Shown: in pieces, positions 1 through 10,400 of the stretch
Numbering within the stretch: the first letter of the stretch is position 1
How the letters are laid out: each line of letters begins with the position of its first letter
NCBI RefSeq assembly: GCF_020829625.1
Contig: NZ_JAIVFX010000014.1
Span: forward strand, 119,103 to 183,102
Length of the DNA: 64,000 nt
Direction: 5' to 3'
DNA from: Nostoc sp. XA010
Lineage (GTDB): Bacteria > Cyanobacteriota > Cyanobacteriia > Cyanobacteriales > Nostocaceae
The notes under the pieces: model-generated
What the model was told of the DNA's origin: nothing
The model's input: the letters and a program-made list of their open reading frames with translations, nothing else
Databases searched by the model: none
Position numbers and translations under genes: made by a program

Positions 1-30
1 CCTTATAACCTTCATACTGTTGTTGCATAG

Positions 31-139
31 TTCCTCGTTCCCAGTCTCCGCCTGGTAATGCAATTACCTCACATTCTTATAGTTATGGAAGGCGGAGCCT
101 CCCAGTAGGTATTCCCAGCCAGAAGCTGGGAACGAAAGT
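31..139. repeat. Dispersed intergenic repeat with inverted ends
   Basis: The stretch is bounded by a perfect 10-base inverted repeat, tcgttcccag at 35-44 and ctgggaacga at 126-135, with further internal complementarity (ctccgcctgg / ggcggagcc). It looks like the roughly 100-bp intergenic repeats that are common in Nostoc genomes. It lies downstream of the stop of the minus-strand GTPase gene, so it could also act as a 3' hairpin. A related but shorter hairpin is at 35547-35577. Confidence 0.5.
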
Positions 140-150
140 AATGAGATTTA

Positions 151-2231
151 TCAACTATAATAAGCTAATAAATTGCTATACGCGGCCTCAATTTTTTGCA
201 ACTGAGCTATTACATCTTTCTGTAAGTTTTTTAAACGCTTGAACTCACCCTCACGATTGATTTCACGGGTTTGTTTCTGCTTGACTAGATTATCTAATTC
301 AGATTTTCGAGAGAGAATATCATCATTAATCCGCTTACCCACTTCTCTTTCGTAAGAGTCAAAACACTCTTTTACAGCATTGTATACAACCTGAGATTGC
401 TCATGTGCGATTTGAGGGAGATGTTTAACTAACTCTTTCTTCGCTGTTTTAACTAACTCTTTACGCGCTTGATCTGCTTGCAAAAATCCAATTCCTAAAC
501 CTAGCAGCGCAAACCCGATGGGGCCAAGAAAAATACCTGTCACTGCCGAAATTATCCCACCAATGCCAATTACAGTAAAGTAGTTTAACAAGATATTTTT
601 CCAATCAAATCCGGCTCCGGCTAGTGCCAAACCAGCAAGATTTCCGTTAGATATTGATAACAATCCCATTGCCCATTTTGCCCAGCCAGGAGATTTATCA
701 TCTTCAGCAGTAGTTGTGGTATTTACTTTTACATCTTGTCCAGTGAGCTTTTCTGTTATTTTATCTGTAACTTGACTGTAAGACGCGCCATATTGTGCAG
801 CACTGCGAGAAAGTTCTTTAAAAGCTGCATTGATATCTTTTTCAGCAGTTAATGTCCAAGCAGCAGATTTGTCAGTGATATATTGCTCAAAGGCTTTTTG
901 CAGTGCGGTGTTAAATGCTTCTCGTTTACCACTACTGAGAAAATCAAACAAATTTAATTCCGGCTGATAGCGCAAGAAATCGGTTTCAAAGGTATTACCT
1001 AAGTTTAAAACGTAGCTGCGAAAAGATTCGGAAATCGTTCTTGCTTGAGTGTCTCTGGTATTGATAATTTCTTTTTGAAATTCATCTCGAATACCTGTGA
1101 GTTTGTTAAACTCTGGTTCTACTGAATCAATCCGTTTTTTTAATTCATTTACATCTTGATCAAGTAATGGTATACGTCTAGCAACTGCTTCGCGGGTATG
1201 ATTGCAGGCAAGTCTTGCTAAGGTTCTCACTTGACGGAGTTCTGCGATCGCACGTTCTCTGGTAAGAAAAGTATTAAGCGAATCCATAAACTTCGGAAAG
1301 CCAGTCCCCTCTAAATCAGCTTGGGGATTTTTTAACCGTCGTCTGAGTGCTTGAATTGACGAAAGCTCAAACACTCGTTCGTCATAAATATTCTGACCTT
1401 CTACAGTACAATATTCTGCTAAATTCGCGTTAAAGACTTGCCGCAATCTATTCTCTGATGCTTGTAATTCTTCAACATCATCAGGATCAATCAATGATTC
1501 TCGTACTTGATCCCAAGCGTTAACTAAGAAGAAAACTGTCAATCCTCGACCTTTGATATAATTTTCTAAGTAGCGACGCTCACCCAAGGTACAAGGTTGA
1601 GAAGCTCTCATCACAAACAAAATTGCATGGCAGTTGTTTACATAACCCAAAGATAATTCGTTTCGCGCTTCTGTATCATTCAATCCCGGACTATCGACAA
1701 TTTCAATTCCTTTTTCTAGTAGCGTTAAGGGATATTCAACTACTGCATAATCAACATCAGGAAATGCTTGTTTTTTCTCCTGCTCTAGTTTTTTAGCTTC
1801 AGCCGGATCAATGGTATATTTATATTTAAAGTTCTGAAAGTCTAGCTGTTGTGGGCTTTTTTCATCATTAAAATGAATGGTAACTTTCTTTTCTGGGCCA
1901 TAGCGTAGAACTGTTAACACTGCGGTACAAGGGTAACATCGCTCGGTAATAAGTTTTCTCCAATTAAGGCATTAAGAAACGTACTTTTTCCGCGTTTCAT
2001 ATCGCCTAATACTAAAAGGCGAAATACACCTTGGCGGAGGTTTTTACTAGCTATTGTAATATCTTCAATATCTCGCTCTAAACTGAGTTTTCCTGATGAA
2101 GAGTCTCCAGCCAACTCAGCTTGGTTAATTGTTTGGGCTAGTTTACTCAAACATACAGAAATCTCCGATCGCACTTGAGCAACCCGCTCTAAATCTTGGA
2201 TAAATCTGTCAGTTGCTACTTGCTCAGTCAT
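151..2231 (-). pseudogene. Dynamin-like GTPase, split by a one-base frameshift
   Basis: The two reading frames together would give a bacterial dynamin-like protein of about 690 residues, a membrane-remodelling GTPase. The N-terminal frame (1914-2231) carries the P-loop GDMKRGKST and runs to LLPSDVT, then shifts and stops. The C-terminal frame (151-1920) carries DSPG (G3) and VNAWD (G4), long helical stretches, and a hydrophobic paddle-like segment rich in Gly and Ile (nucleotides about 480-600) that fits membrane insertion. The break falls at the ggg at 1931-1933. Adding one g to this run restores the usual family G2 region DVTPCTAV and one continuous frame. Either the gene is freshly inactivated or a homopolymer was miscalled. 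There is no close partner gene; many bacterial dynamins come in pairs, but the second may lie outside the window. Confidence 0.8.
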
Positions 2232-2354
2232 AACAATACACCTTAATTAAAGATTGGTTTTTTTAGATTCCAAAAATATATAGAGTTTGCTACCACAAAA
2301 TGCACCTGCTTTCCAGAATCAATGCGAAGTGCCTAACTACTAAGGTGTAATCGC

Positions 2355-2393
2355 GCGATGCCTGCAAAGGGCTACGCCTACGCAAGGGGCATC
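2355..2393. repeat. Short dispersed repeat
   Basis: This contains gcgatgcctgc and gggctacgcctacgc followed by ggggcatc, the core of a short repeat scattered through this window (10735, 10941, 14909, 38097, 49921, 56596, 60921). The ends are partly self-complementary (gcgatgcc / ggggcatc). It lies in the gap between the broken GTPase gene and the coiled-coil gene. Confidence 0.6.
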
Positions 2394-2428
2394 ATTCACT
2401 GTAATAAATGATGCCTAATTTTTGCCTG

Positions 2429-2821
2429 TTACGCCGTCTGTTTAGAAGTTGCTTTTAAGTCTGCGGTCGATTTTAACCGGGTGATGGTGGCTTTACGAAT
2501 GCGCTCGCTCTTGCGTACTCCGCCTGTCATCTCGTATTCCCGGCTGTCTTTGCCATACTTCAACGCTACACCACTAACCAAGCGCTCTGAGGTTTCCCGA
2601 ATGGTCTTTTCAAGCGTTTCTATTTGTTCCTTTGCTGAGTCAATGGCAGTTAGCATCATATTATACTGGTCAATCTGGTTGCGGAGTTGCCCGGTTAACT
2701 CGGTTAAATGGTTTAAGCTGATCGAATCACCAAAGTCGAGGCTGGAATTAATCGATTTAAATCCGATTACTCTCTGTTCGGTTTTTTCTAGCACGGTAGA
2801 GCTTCTTTTTTGGCGTGACAT
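2429..2821 (-). CDS. Conserved cyanobacterial coiled-coil protein of unknown function
   Basis: This 130-residue protein is read from the ATG at 2821. The frame stays open upstream through a tandem repeat to a TTG at 3184, but that extension would be only repeated FRTRAYS heptads and is probably not the native start. The middle (about residues 35-85) is predicted helical and coiled (LTELTGQLRNQIDQYN, then a stretch rich in Glu, Ile and Leu). The C-terminal third is basic with GKDSREYEMTGGVRKSERI, a motif I associate with small cyanobacterial proteins of unknown role. There is no signal peptide or membrane segment. Function cannot be inferred. Confidence 0.6.
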   Translation of the reverse strand: MSRQKRSSTVLEKTEQRVIGFKSINSSLDFGDSISLNHLTELTGQLRNQIDQYNMMLTAIDSAKEQIETLEKTIRETSERLVSGVALKYGKDSREYEMTGGVRKSERIRKATITRLKSTADLKATSKQTA

Positions 2822-2952
2822 CAATGCAGACTTTTTACTAAACTTTATCTTTCTAGAGTGTCTCAACGGAACGGTATAGTGGTTCAGTAAAGCTTGCAGA
2901 AAAAGGTGTTTTTTGTAATAAGATTGGATTATTAGCTCAGTAATTACACGAT

Positions 2953-3183
2953 AAAAGACTTGTGTTGTGAACCAATAAGCTCGTGTTGTGAACCAATAAG
3001 CTCGTGTTCTGAACCAATAAGCTCGTGTTCTGAACGAATAAGCTCGTGTTCTGAACGAATAAGCTCGTGTTCTGAACGAATAAGCTCCTGTTCTGAATGA
3101 ATAAGCTCCTGTTCTGAATGAATAAGCTCGTGTTCTGAACGAATAAGCTCCTGTTCTGAATGAATAAGCTCGTGTTCTGAACA
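2953..3183. repeat. 21-bp tandem repeat, ten full copies plus one degenerate
   Basis: The unit is aataagctcgtgttctgaac plus one base. Ten full copies run from 2974 to 3183, with a degenerate copy at 2953-2973. Variants alternate in an ordered way: gtgttctgaacg and cctgttctgaatg types. The period is a multiple of three, so open frames are kept on the minus strand: one reads FRTRAYS heptads and joins the downstream coiled-coil gene in frame, another reads FVQNTSL heptads. The array lies just upstream of that gene's ATG (2821). Confidence 0.9.
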
Positions 3184-3291
3184 AATATCAAATCTGGGTA
3201 ATTAGTTATATATTTCCCACAGTCATTGCACCCCACACGCCAGATATCCACTTGGGGAGACCCCAAGACCGCACTGGCTCCCCTTAGCATC

Positions 3292-3569
3292 GGCTACGGT
3301 GTACACACAAGTTTTGCCGCAGCCATATCTTTATTGATAAATCTCGCACTGCGTTTTTATTCCGCCTCGGAATGAATTCCGAGTCTCATAGCTAAAGTCC
3401 ACTCAAGTGGACTGAATGATTAATTTAGTCTACAAAGCGTGGACTTCAGCTATGAGCCGCCGAACTTTAGTTTTGGGCAGTATGTTGGTGACTGTGACAG
3501 TTTCACTCTAAGAAAAATGGTAAAAGATTTGAAACGTATGTGGACAGCACTTGTGTGTACACCGTAGCC
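3292..3569. repeat. Inverted-repeat-bounded element with nested hairpin (MITE-like)
   Basis: The ends are a perfect 21-base inverted repeat at 3292-3312 and 3549-3569 (core ctacggtgtacacacaagt). Inside lies a second inverted pair, 3385-3401 and 3440-3456, with one mismatch (core ctcatagctaaagtcca). No ORF of meaningful size is inside. Size (278 bp), terminal inverted repeats and lack of coding content suggest a non-autonomous mobile or structured element. No target duplication was identified. Confidence 0.6.
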
Positions 3570-3579
3570 TTATTCTTGG

Positions 3580-3726
3580 GGCTACGGTGTATACACAAGT
3601 CTGAAATGGCTGATTAACCAAGACCCCACCCTAACCCTCCCCTTATAAAGGGGAGGGAACTAGATTTCTTGTTTTAATGCATCGGAGGGATTAAGGGGGG
3701 TAATTTGACTTGTGTATACACGGTAG
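3580..3726. repeat. Second inverted-repeat-bounded element of the same end type
   Basis: The ends are ctacggtgtatacacaagt at 3582-3600 and its near-perfect reverse complement at 3708-3726 (one mismatch). The end sequence matches that of the neighbouring 278-bp element except for one base, but the inside differs and carries the common intergenic text accctccccttataaagggg. The two elements are only ten bases apart. From 3727 to the next gene end at 3946 I see nothing coding. Confidence 0.55.
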
Positions 3727-3945
3727 ATTCTTGGGGAGGGGAGATAAAGCGTAGCTTTGGCGGGGTGGGGTGATTCAGGTTTAATAAGTAATCAAGCGGA
3801 CATGACATAACATATAAAACTCATATTTGAAATATATCTAGTACGCTATGGCGGAAATAGAGCAACCATTTAGAATCTCTAAAGAGCTTATTCCATAATA
3901 CTTTTGACTTTTAACTTTTGAATGCGTGACTTCCGCCTTGCGGTA

Positions 3946-6900
3946 CTAGCTCACCTCTATTGTTTTTGGCGGGTTTCCAGCAGCATAAATCTCCCACATA
4001 GCAGAATAGGCAAGTTCAAGATTGCGGGTAAAGCGTGGTGTATCAAACAGAGGATAAGTAGTACGATTCTGTGCTAATCTCTGTTTGAGTTCCTGCAATG
4101 CTGTAGGGGAATGGCCTAAATGTATTGCCAATTGCTCATATTGTTCTAAGTTATTAGTGATTAAGTCTGGTAAACCAACTGCCCTCAGCAAACTAGCCCC
4201 AACACGAGAAGCAAAGGTTTTTCCTATACAAGTGACGACTGGTAAACCTGCCCATAAAGCATCACTAGCAGTAGTGTGAGCATTATAATAAAGGGTATCT
4301 AGAAATAAGTCTGCTAATTGATGTCTTGCTAAATGTTCTGCTTTGGTGTGATATTGGGCAAAAATTAAGCGCTCGCTATTAATTCCTCGCGCTTGGGCTT
4401 CTCTTTTAAGATTATCCTCAGCAGCAGGAAATCTCACAATTAACCAAAGGACACTTCCTGGAACTGCGGCGAGAATTCTCATCCAAACATCGAAAATCTG
4501 CGGTTCAATTTTATAGTTGTTATTGAAGCAGCAAAAGACAAAACCCGACTCAGGTAAACCATACTGATAACGAGCCACAGGGGTAGAAGCGATCGCTTGT
4601 TGATAATCGTTGACTTGATAGCTGTGGGGTAAGGTGACTAGCTTCTCGCTAAAACCATCAGCAAATTCTGGCGGTGTGATTACTGGATCGCTAATAATAT
4701 AATCGATAAAGTCAGCACCCATCGTTCCAGGATAGCCCAAATAGCTAACCTGAATGGGAGCAGGTTGCAAAGCCAAAATAGCAGTGCGAGAACCAGCAGT
4801 GTAACCTTTGAGATCGATTAATATATGAATACCATCATCATAAATTTGGCGAGCGCTTTCTTCTATAGATAAAGTAGTAATATCTCGGAAGTGTTCGCTG
4901 TTAACAGTTATGTGTTGGCGGTATTCGCTATTGTCGTCTGCGCCGAAAGAGTAAGCAAATATCTCAAAATTAGCTAGCTCGTGCAGGTTAAATAAGCTTT
5001 TCATCAAATGACTAGTAGCATGGTTGCGGAAATCATTGGATAAATAGCCAATGCGTAGCCGCCCATTCAAGGAACGGGAATGAGTAAAATTGAGAGATTG
5101 CTTTTGACTTGCCCATTGTGCTTTAATATTTTCTCCATGAGTCCGAGCTATTTCTAGCAAAAAAGTCTTGTCCCAAGGCTTGTGTAAGCTATCAAAGGGG
5201 CCGATTGTTGTCGGTTTTGCCTTCTCAACCTCAGAGAGAGTTTGTTCCCCGATGCGGGTTAAATCAGACTGACGACTACGCCAATCGCAAGTCATTTCTT
5301 TGAGGTAAAACAAGTAATTGAATGCTTCAGCCGAGTCTGGTTGCAGTTGTAAAACCTTTTCAAATGCTACCCTGGCTTCATCTACTTGACCTTGAGTCGT
5401 GATCGCCAAAGATAACAGTGCTAACCCTAAACGGTTATATGCTTTAATATAGTCTGGGTTGAGGCGAATAGCTGAACGATAACAAGCGATCGCACCTTCT
5501 AAATTCTCTTGCGCCTCTAAGACTATGCCAAGATTTAGATAAGCTTCTGGATAATCGGGATTTTTCTGTAAAGCCTCTTGAAACTTAGCTGCTGCTGCTG
5601 ATAGCTTACCTTGCATTTGCCAAGCTAGACCAAGATTATTGTGAGCAAAAGCATAGTTCGGGTTGCTGAGAATTGCAGACTCAAAACAAGCGATCGCTTT
5701 TTCTAAGTTTTTCTGGGCTACTTCTACGATACCTAAACTATTATGTGCTTCTGCATATTTCGGGTTAATGGTCAATGCCTGTTGGTAAGCCAGAATAGCT
5801 TGGTTAGTTTGTCCTTGATTGTCCATAATTACGCCCAACTGATACCAAGCGGGAGCATATTGGGGATATTGGGCGATTATCTGTTCGTATAAAGCGATCG
5901 CTTCTGTAAATTGTAGTTGTGTTTGTAAAGCTAATGCTTGTTGATAAAGCTGTTCTACGGCTCTTAATTGGTGCTGGGGGGTTGGCCATAACCAATCAGA
6001 ATTAGGCCAGTCTTGATTCTGAGGCGTGATTGCACATATCGTATTGTTCCGATTTGCGTTGTCAGTAAATTCTTGTGTAGGCGCTGACTTGTCAGTTTGC
6101 AAATTTCCCTCTATGAGAGGAGAACGTGGATCGAGGGTAATCAACTGCTGAATCTCCTGAGTCTGGAATCCTAAAGCTTGTGGGCGACGGACTCCTGGTA
6201 ACACCTGCACATCATAAAGTTCCGTCACTTCTCCTTCTAGACGTAGCCAGTGGACAACTTGACCCGTTTTCAAGTCAATGACCATCAACCCACATCGGGG
6301 TTCAGCACCTTTATTGACTAAATTCTCATCCAGTTTTAAACCAGAAAAAGTTTTGTCGCGGGGCTTAGATAAGCCGACAATGGCATAATCACCAGTAAAT
6401 GCCAAACCACGCAGAAAACCAGGACAAAAAGTAACAGCCTGAAATACTCCATCGGAATCAATATAACCAAATTCCCCCGTGCCAGCATTCAGCAACCACA
6501 ACTTACCCTGATAAAATCGTGGGGCGTGGGGCATAGATAAACCCCTAGCAATTACCCGATCAGATTGAATATCAATAATACAACCGCCGCTTTGTCGCTT
6601 GTCCCGCCAACCATCCACTACATCAGATTCACCACAGAGGGTAACATAGCGGGGTTTACCGTCCACCATCGCCAAACCATTGAGGTGACAGCGATCTTCA
6701 TTTACCAAACTAGAAATAAATTTAGGTTTCCATAAAGGAATGCAACTATGGCGATCGCTCACCGTTGCTAAACAATTTAATATAGTACTGATAAAAATAA
6801 TGCGTTCGTTACCAGCTTCCACCGCCAAATCATGAATATCTAAATCCCCAGTAGTATAAGCAATCCGGGGAATATACAGCTTGTCATAACCATCATAAAG

Positions 6901-7176
6901 TTGTCCTGGAGTCAGCACATTATCTAACTGCCAAAGTTGGGATCTAGAACTGAGATAAATTCGTTCTGGGGTAGCATATAACCCCATTGCGCGGTCAAAA
7001 ACGCGCTCAAATCCCGACAATTGTCCGTGGGTGTTCACCCCTAACAGCATCAGACGCGAACTTTGATAGGTAGAGAAAGCCAGACTAATTTGCTGGGATT
7101 GTAGCCAGTCGATGAAATTACGCGAGGCGAGTATTTCTACAGGGAGAGCAGCTTTAGCAGTGGATTGTACGATCAT
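3946..7176 (-). CDS. DUF4915 - TPR - GT41 (O-GlcNAc transferase-like) fusion protein
   Basis: This is a 1076-residue protein read from the ATG at 7176; a TTG two codons upstream (7182) is an alternative. Residues about 10-345 match the TIGR03032/DUF4915 family (LDIHDLAVE, CHLNGLAMVDGKPRYVT, YDVQVLPGVRRP). Residues about 405-640 are at least six TPR units (for example AYQQALTINPKYAEAHNSLG). Residues about 690-1060 form the GT41 catalytic region, with the opening RIGYLSNDFRNHATSHL and the later TTASDALWAGLPVVT typical of SPINDLY/OGT-like enzymes. Expected role: transfer of a sugar, probably GlcNAc-like, to protein Ser/Thr. There is no signal peptide, so it is probably cytosolic. The next gene is divergent. 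Donor and substrates cannot be read from sequence. Confidence 0.88.
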   Translation of the reverse strand: MIVQSTAKAALPVEILASRNFIDWLQSQQISLAFSTYQSSRLMLLGVNTHGQLSGFERVFDRAMGLYATPERIYLSSRSQLWQLDNVLTPGQLYDGYDKLYIPRIAYTTGDLDIHDLAVEAGNERIIFISTILNCLATVSDRHSCIPLWKPKFISSLVNEDRCHLNGLAMVDGKPRYVTLCGESDVVDGWRDKRQSGGCIIDIQSDRVIARGLSMPHAPRFYQGKLWLLNAGTGEFGYIDSDGVFQAVTFCPGFLRGLAFTGDYAIVGLSKPRDKTFSGLKLDENLVNKGAEPRCGLMVIDLKTGQVVHWLRLEGEVTELYDVQVLPGVRRPQALGFQTQEIQQLITLDPRSPLIEGNLQTDKSAPTQEFTDNANRNNTICAITPQNQDWPNSDWLWPTPQHQLRAVEQLYQQALALQTQLQFTEAIALYEQIIAQYPQYAPAWYQLGVIMDNQGQTNQAILAYQQALTINPKYAEAHNSLGIVEVAQKNLEKAIACFESAILSNPNYAFAHNNLGLAWQMQGKLSAAAAKFQEALQKNPDYPEAYLNLGIVLEAQENLEGAIACYRSAIRLNPDYIKAYNRLGLALLSLAITTQGQVDEARVAFEKVLQLQPDSAEAFNYLFYLKEMTCDWRSRQSDLTRIGEQTLSEVEKAKPTTIGPFDSLHKPWDKTFLLEIARTHGENIKAQWASQKQSLNFTHSRSLNGRLRIGYLSNDFRNHATSHLMKSLFNLHELANFEIFAYSFGADDNSEYRQHITVNSEHFRDITTLSIEESARQIYDDGIHILIDLKGYTAGSRTAILALQPAPIQVSYLGYPGTMGADFIDYIISDPVITPPEFADGFSEKLVTLPHSYQVNDYQQAIASTPVARYQYGLPESGFVFCCFNNNYKIEPQIFDVWMRILAAVPGSVLWLIVRFPAAEDNLKREAQARGINSERLIFAQYHTKAEHLARHQLADLFLDTLYYNAHTTASDALWAGLPVVTCIGKTFASRVGASLLRAVGLPDLITNNLEQYEQLAIHLGHSPTALQELKQRLAQNRTTYPLFDTPRFTRNLELAYSAMWEIYAAGNPPKTIEVS

Positions 7177-7434
7177 TGGCAAAAAAATTAACTTTTGACA
7201 CTAGTAATAAACATTGCTAGAGTGTTGGGCGTTTAGTTATTAACTATACATACATACAAAATCAAGTCAATAGCTACGTAAAATTCATTAAAACATTTCT
7301 CGCCCCCGCTCTTCGCCGCCGCAATCCTACTGACGAGGAAGATCCCCGACTTATTAGAGAAGTCGCGGATCTGACGACCAAGTGATTTTACTTAAGGTCA
7401 AAATAATACCAAAACAGGGAAATACTTAAACATT

Positions 7435-10400
7435 ATGACAACTGCAACTATCACAAAGCACACCCTAGTCATCATCGACTCAGCAATTGACGATCATCAA
7501 ATACTCGTCCAAGGCATCATACCCACAGCCAAAGTAATTACTCTCAACAAACACGAAGACGGCATCGCCCAAATCAGCGCCCTCTCAAAAAACCATCCCG
7601 CAGCCAGTATCCAGATAATTGCCCACGGTAGCCCCGGCAGTTTGCAACTAGGTAATAGCCAACTAAGTTTAGACAACCTTTACACCTATCGCCAGCAACT
7701 ACAACAATGGCTTGCTGCCGAAATCCTCATTTATGGGTGTGAAGTCGCCAGAGGAGAAACGGGAAAAACCTTTATAGAACAGCTACATCAACTTACTGGG
7801 GCAAACATCGCCGCCTCAGCCCAGAAAATCGGCAATGCCCAACATGGGGGAACCTGGGAACTAGAGGTGAAGATAGGGCAAATTGGCTCTACTCTGGCGT
7901 TGCAACCAGAAGTTAAGGAAGCCTACCCTGGAGTATTTGCTACCTTTGGCACCGCCACCAACTTCACCGTCGGCAGTAATCCCCAATCAATAACAGTAGG
8001 AGACTTCAACGGCGACGGCAAGCTGGACTTGGCTGCCGCTAACGTCAACAGCAACAACGTCTCCCTGCTGCTAGGCGACGGCACTGGCGGCTTTGCCACT
8101 GCCACCAACTTCACCGCCGGCAGTAATCCCCGATCAGTAACAGTAGGAGACTTCAACGGCGACAGCAAGCTGGACTTGGCTGCCGCTAACGTCAACAGCA
8201 ACAACGTCTCCCTGCTGCTAGGAAACGGCACTGGCGGCTTTGCCACTGCCACCAACTTCACCGTCGGCAGTAGTCCGTATTCAATAACAGTGGCAGACTT
8301 CAACGGCGACGGCAAGCTGGACTTGGCTGCCGCTAACTTCTACAGCAACAACGTCTCAGTGCTGCTAGGCGACGGCACTGGCGGCTTTGCCACCGCCACT
8401 AACTTCACCGTCGGCAGTAATCCCCAATCAATAACAGTGGCAGACTTCAACGGCGACGGCAAGCTGGACTTGGCTGCTGCTAACCACTTCAGCTACAACG
8501 TCTCCGTGCTGCTAGGCGACGGTACAGGCGGCTTTGCCACCGCCACCAACTTCACCGTCGGCACTAATCATCCTGTGTCACTAACAGGGAGAGACTTTAA
8601 CAGCGACGGCAAGCTCGACTTAGCTACCGCTAACCACGACAGCGACAACGTCTCAGTGCTGCTAGGCGACGGCACTGGCGGCTTTGCTACTGCCACCAAC
8701 TTCACCGTCGGCAGTAGTCCCCAATCAGTAACAGTGGGAGACTTCAACGGCGACGGCAAGCTGGACTTGGCTGCCGCTAACTTCTACAGCAACAACGTCT
8801 CAGTGCTGCTAGGCGACGGCACTGGCGGCTTTGCCACTGCCACCAACTTCACCGTCGGCAGTAATCCCCAATCAGTAACAGTGGCAGACTTTAACGGTGA
8901 CAGCAAGCTGGACTTGGCTGCCGCTAACATCAGCAGCAATACCGTCTCAGTGCTGCTAAATGTTAACCTTGCCCCAGTCACTACCGCCACCAACACCGCC
9001 CTCGCCTACACCGAAAACGACTCCGCGACAATCATCGACCCTGGCATCACTATCACCGATGCCGACTCCCCCAACCTCAGTAGTGCCACTGTCACCATTA
9101 CCAACGGTTTTCTCGCCACAGAAGACACCCTCGCTTTCAACGACCAAAATGGCATTACTGGCAGCTATACTAACGGTGTCTTAACCTTAACTGGCAGTGC
9201 CACCGTCGCCGACTATCAAACTGCCCTGCAATCTGTTACATATCAAAACAGCAGCGATAATCTTAGCACCACTCCCCGCACTATCAACTTTGTCGTCAAT
9301 GATGGCAGCTTAAATAGCACTGCTGTAACCCGCGACATTAATCTCACCGCAGTTAATGATGTCCCCAGTGATTTGGAGTTAAGTGCCAACACCGTCAATG
9401 ATAAAGCAACAGCCAACACGGACATCGGCACATTCAGCAGCACTGACCCAGATCAAAACGATAATTTTGCATACAGCTTAGTTTCGGGAATTGACGATGT
9501 TGATAATAATGCCTTCACCATTGATAGCAATAGCCTCAAAATCAACAATTCTCCAGACTTTAAAACTAAGTCTAGTTACAAAATCCGCGTTCGTACCACT
9601 GATGATGGTAATCTCACCTTTGAGAAGGGATTGACTATTAATGTTAATAATAATGTTGAAACACCCAGCCGTCTCACTAACCCGAATGATGATGTCTTTA
9701 ACATTACAAGTGAGGATATTAAAGCCAAACTGGAAATCAAACTCACTGGACACAGTTCTAAGCTGGTGAATGAACTGGGTTTATTTACTGTTGATGATGC
9801 TAAAGGTACGATTAATGGTATTGCCCCTGGTGCTGAAGGTTATGCCAAAGCTGCTTTAGATCGGTCAGAGGTAATTTTATCTGCGATCGCTAATATCCCT
9901 AATGGATTTGACACCAATAATCTCACCACTCTGCTGGAATTGAATTCTGGTCAGAGTTTTAGATTCTTATTAGTCCAAGACGGTACGCTTGATGGTGTAC
10001 GCTATAATCCTAACTCCATCGGAAAATTACTGTTTTCTAGCGTCTCAACCCAAAAAATTACAGACTTGGGTGATGATGGTTTCTCTCTCGGTTGGAAGGA
10101 TGCTTCTGGTAACAGTGCCACAGATTTTAACGATCTAGTGGTGAAAATTAAGCAGACAGATCAAGCTCTACCTTTGGGTACAAATCTCCAAAACAAATTC
10201 CAAGGGGAAGTGATTGATTTGCGAGATGTCAAACAATCAGTGAACGCTAAATTTAACGTTTATAGAGAGGCGTCTTACAACAATTACGTTGGCTTCTATC
10301 AAGTGACTGATGAAAATGGTGGAATTGATACCAATGGCGACGGCAATGCTGATATTCTCACGGGACAGGCTGGTTATACTCAGGCTGCTGTGCGTGGTCG

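Noticed and set aside
2481..2879. 132-codon plus-strand frame opposite the coiled-coil gene
   Set aside because: It is antisense to a frame with clear helical heptads and a conserved-looking tail; its own product has no domain features.
7923..9147. Several minus-strand open frames across the FG-GAP repeats
   Set aside because: They repeat with the 141-bp DNA unit and mirror its codon pattern; they are shadows of the repeats.
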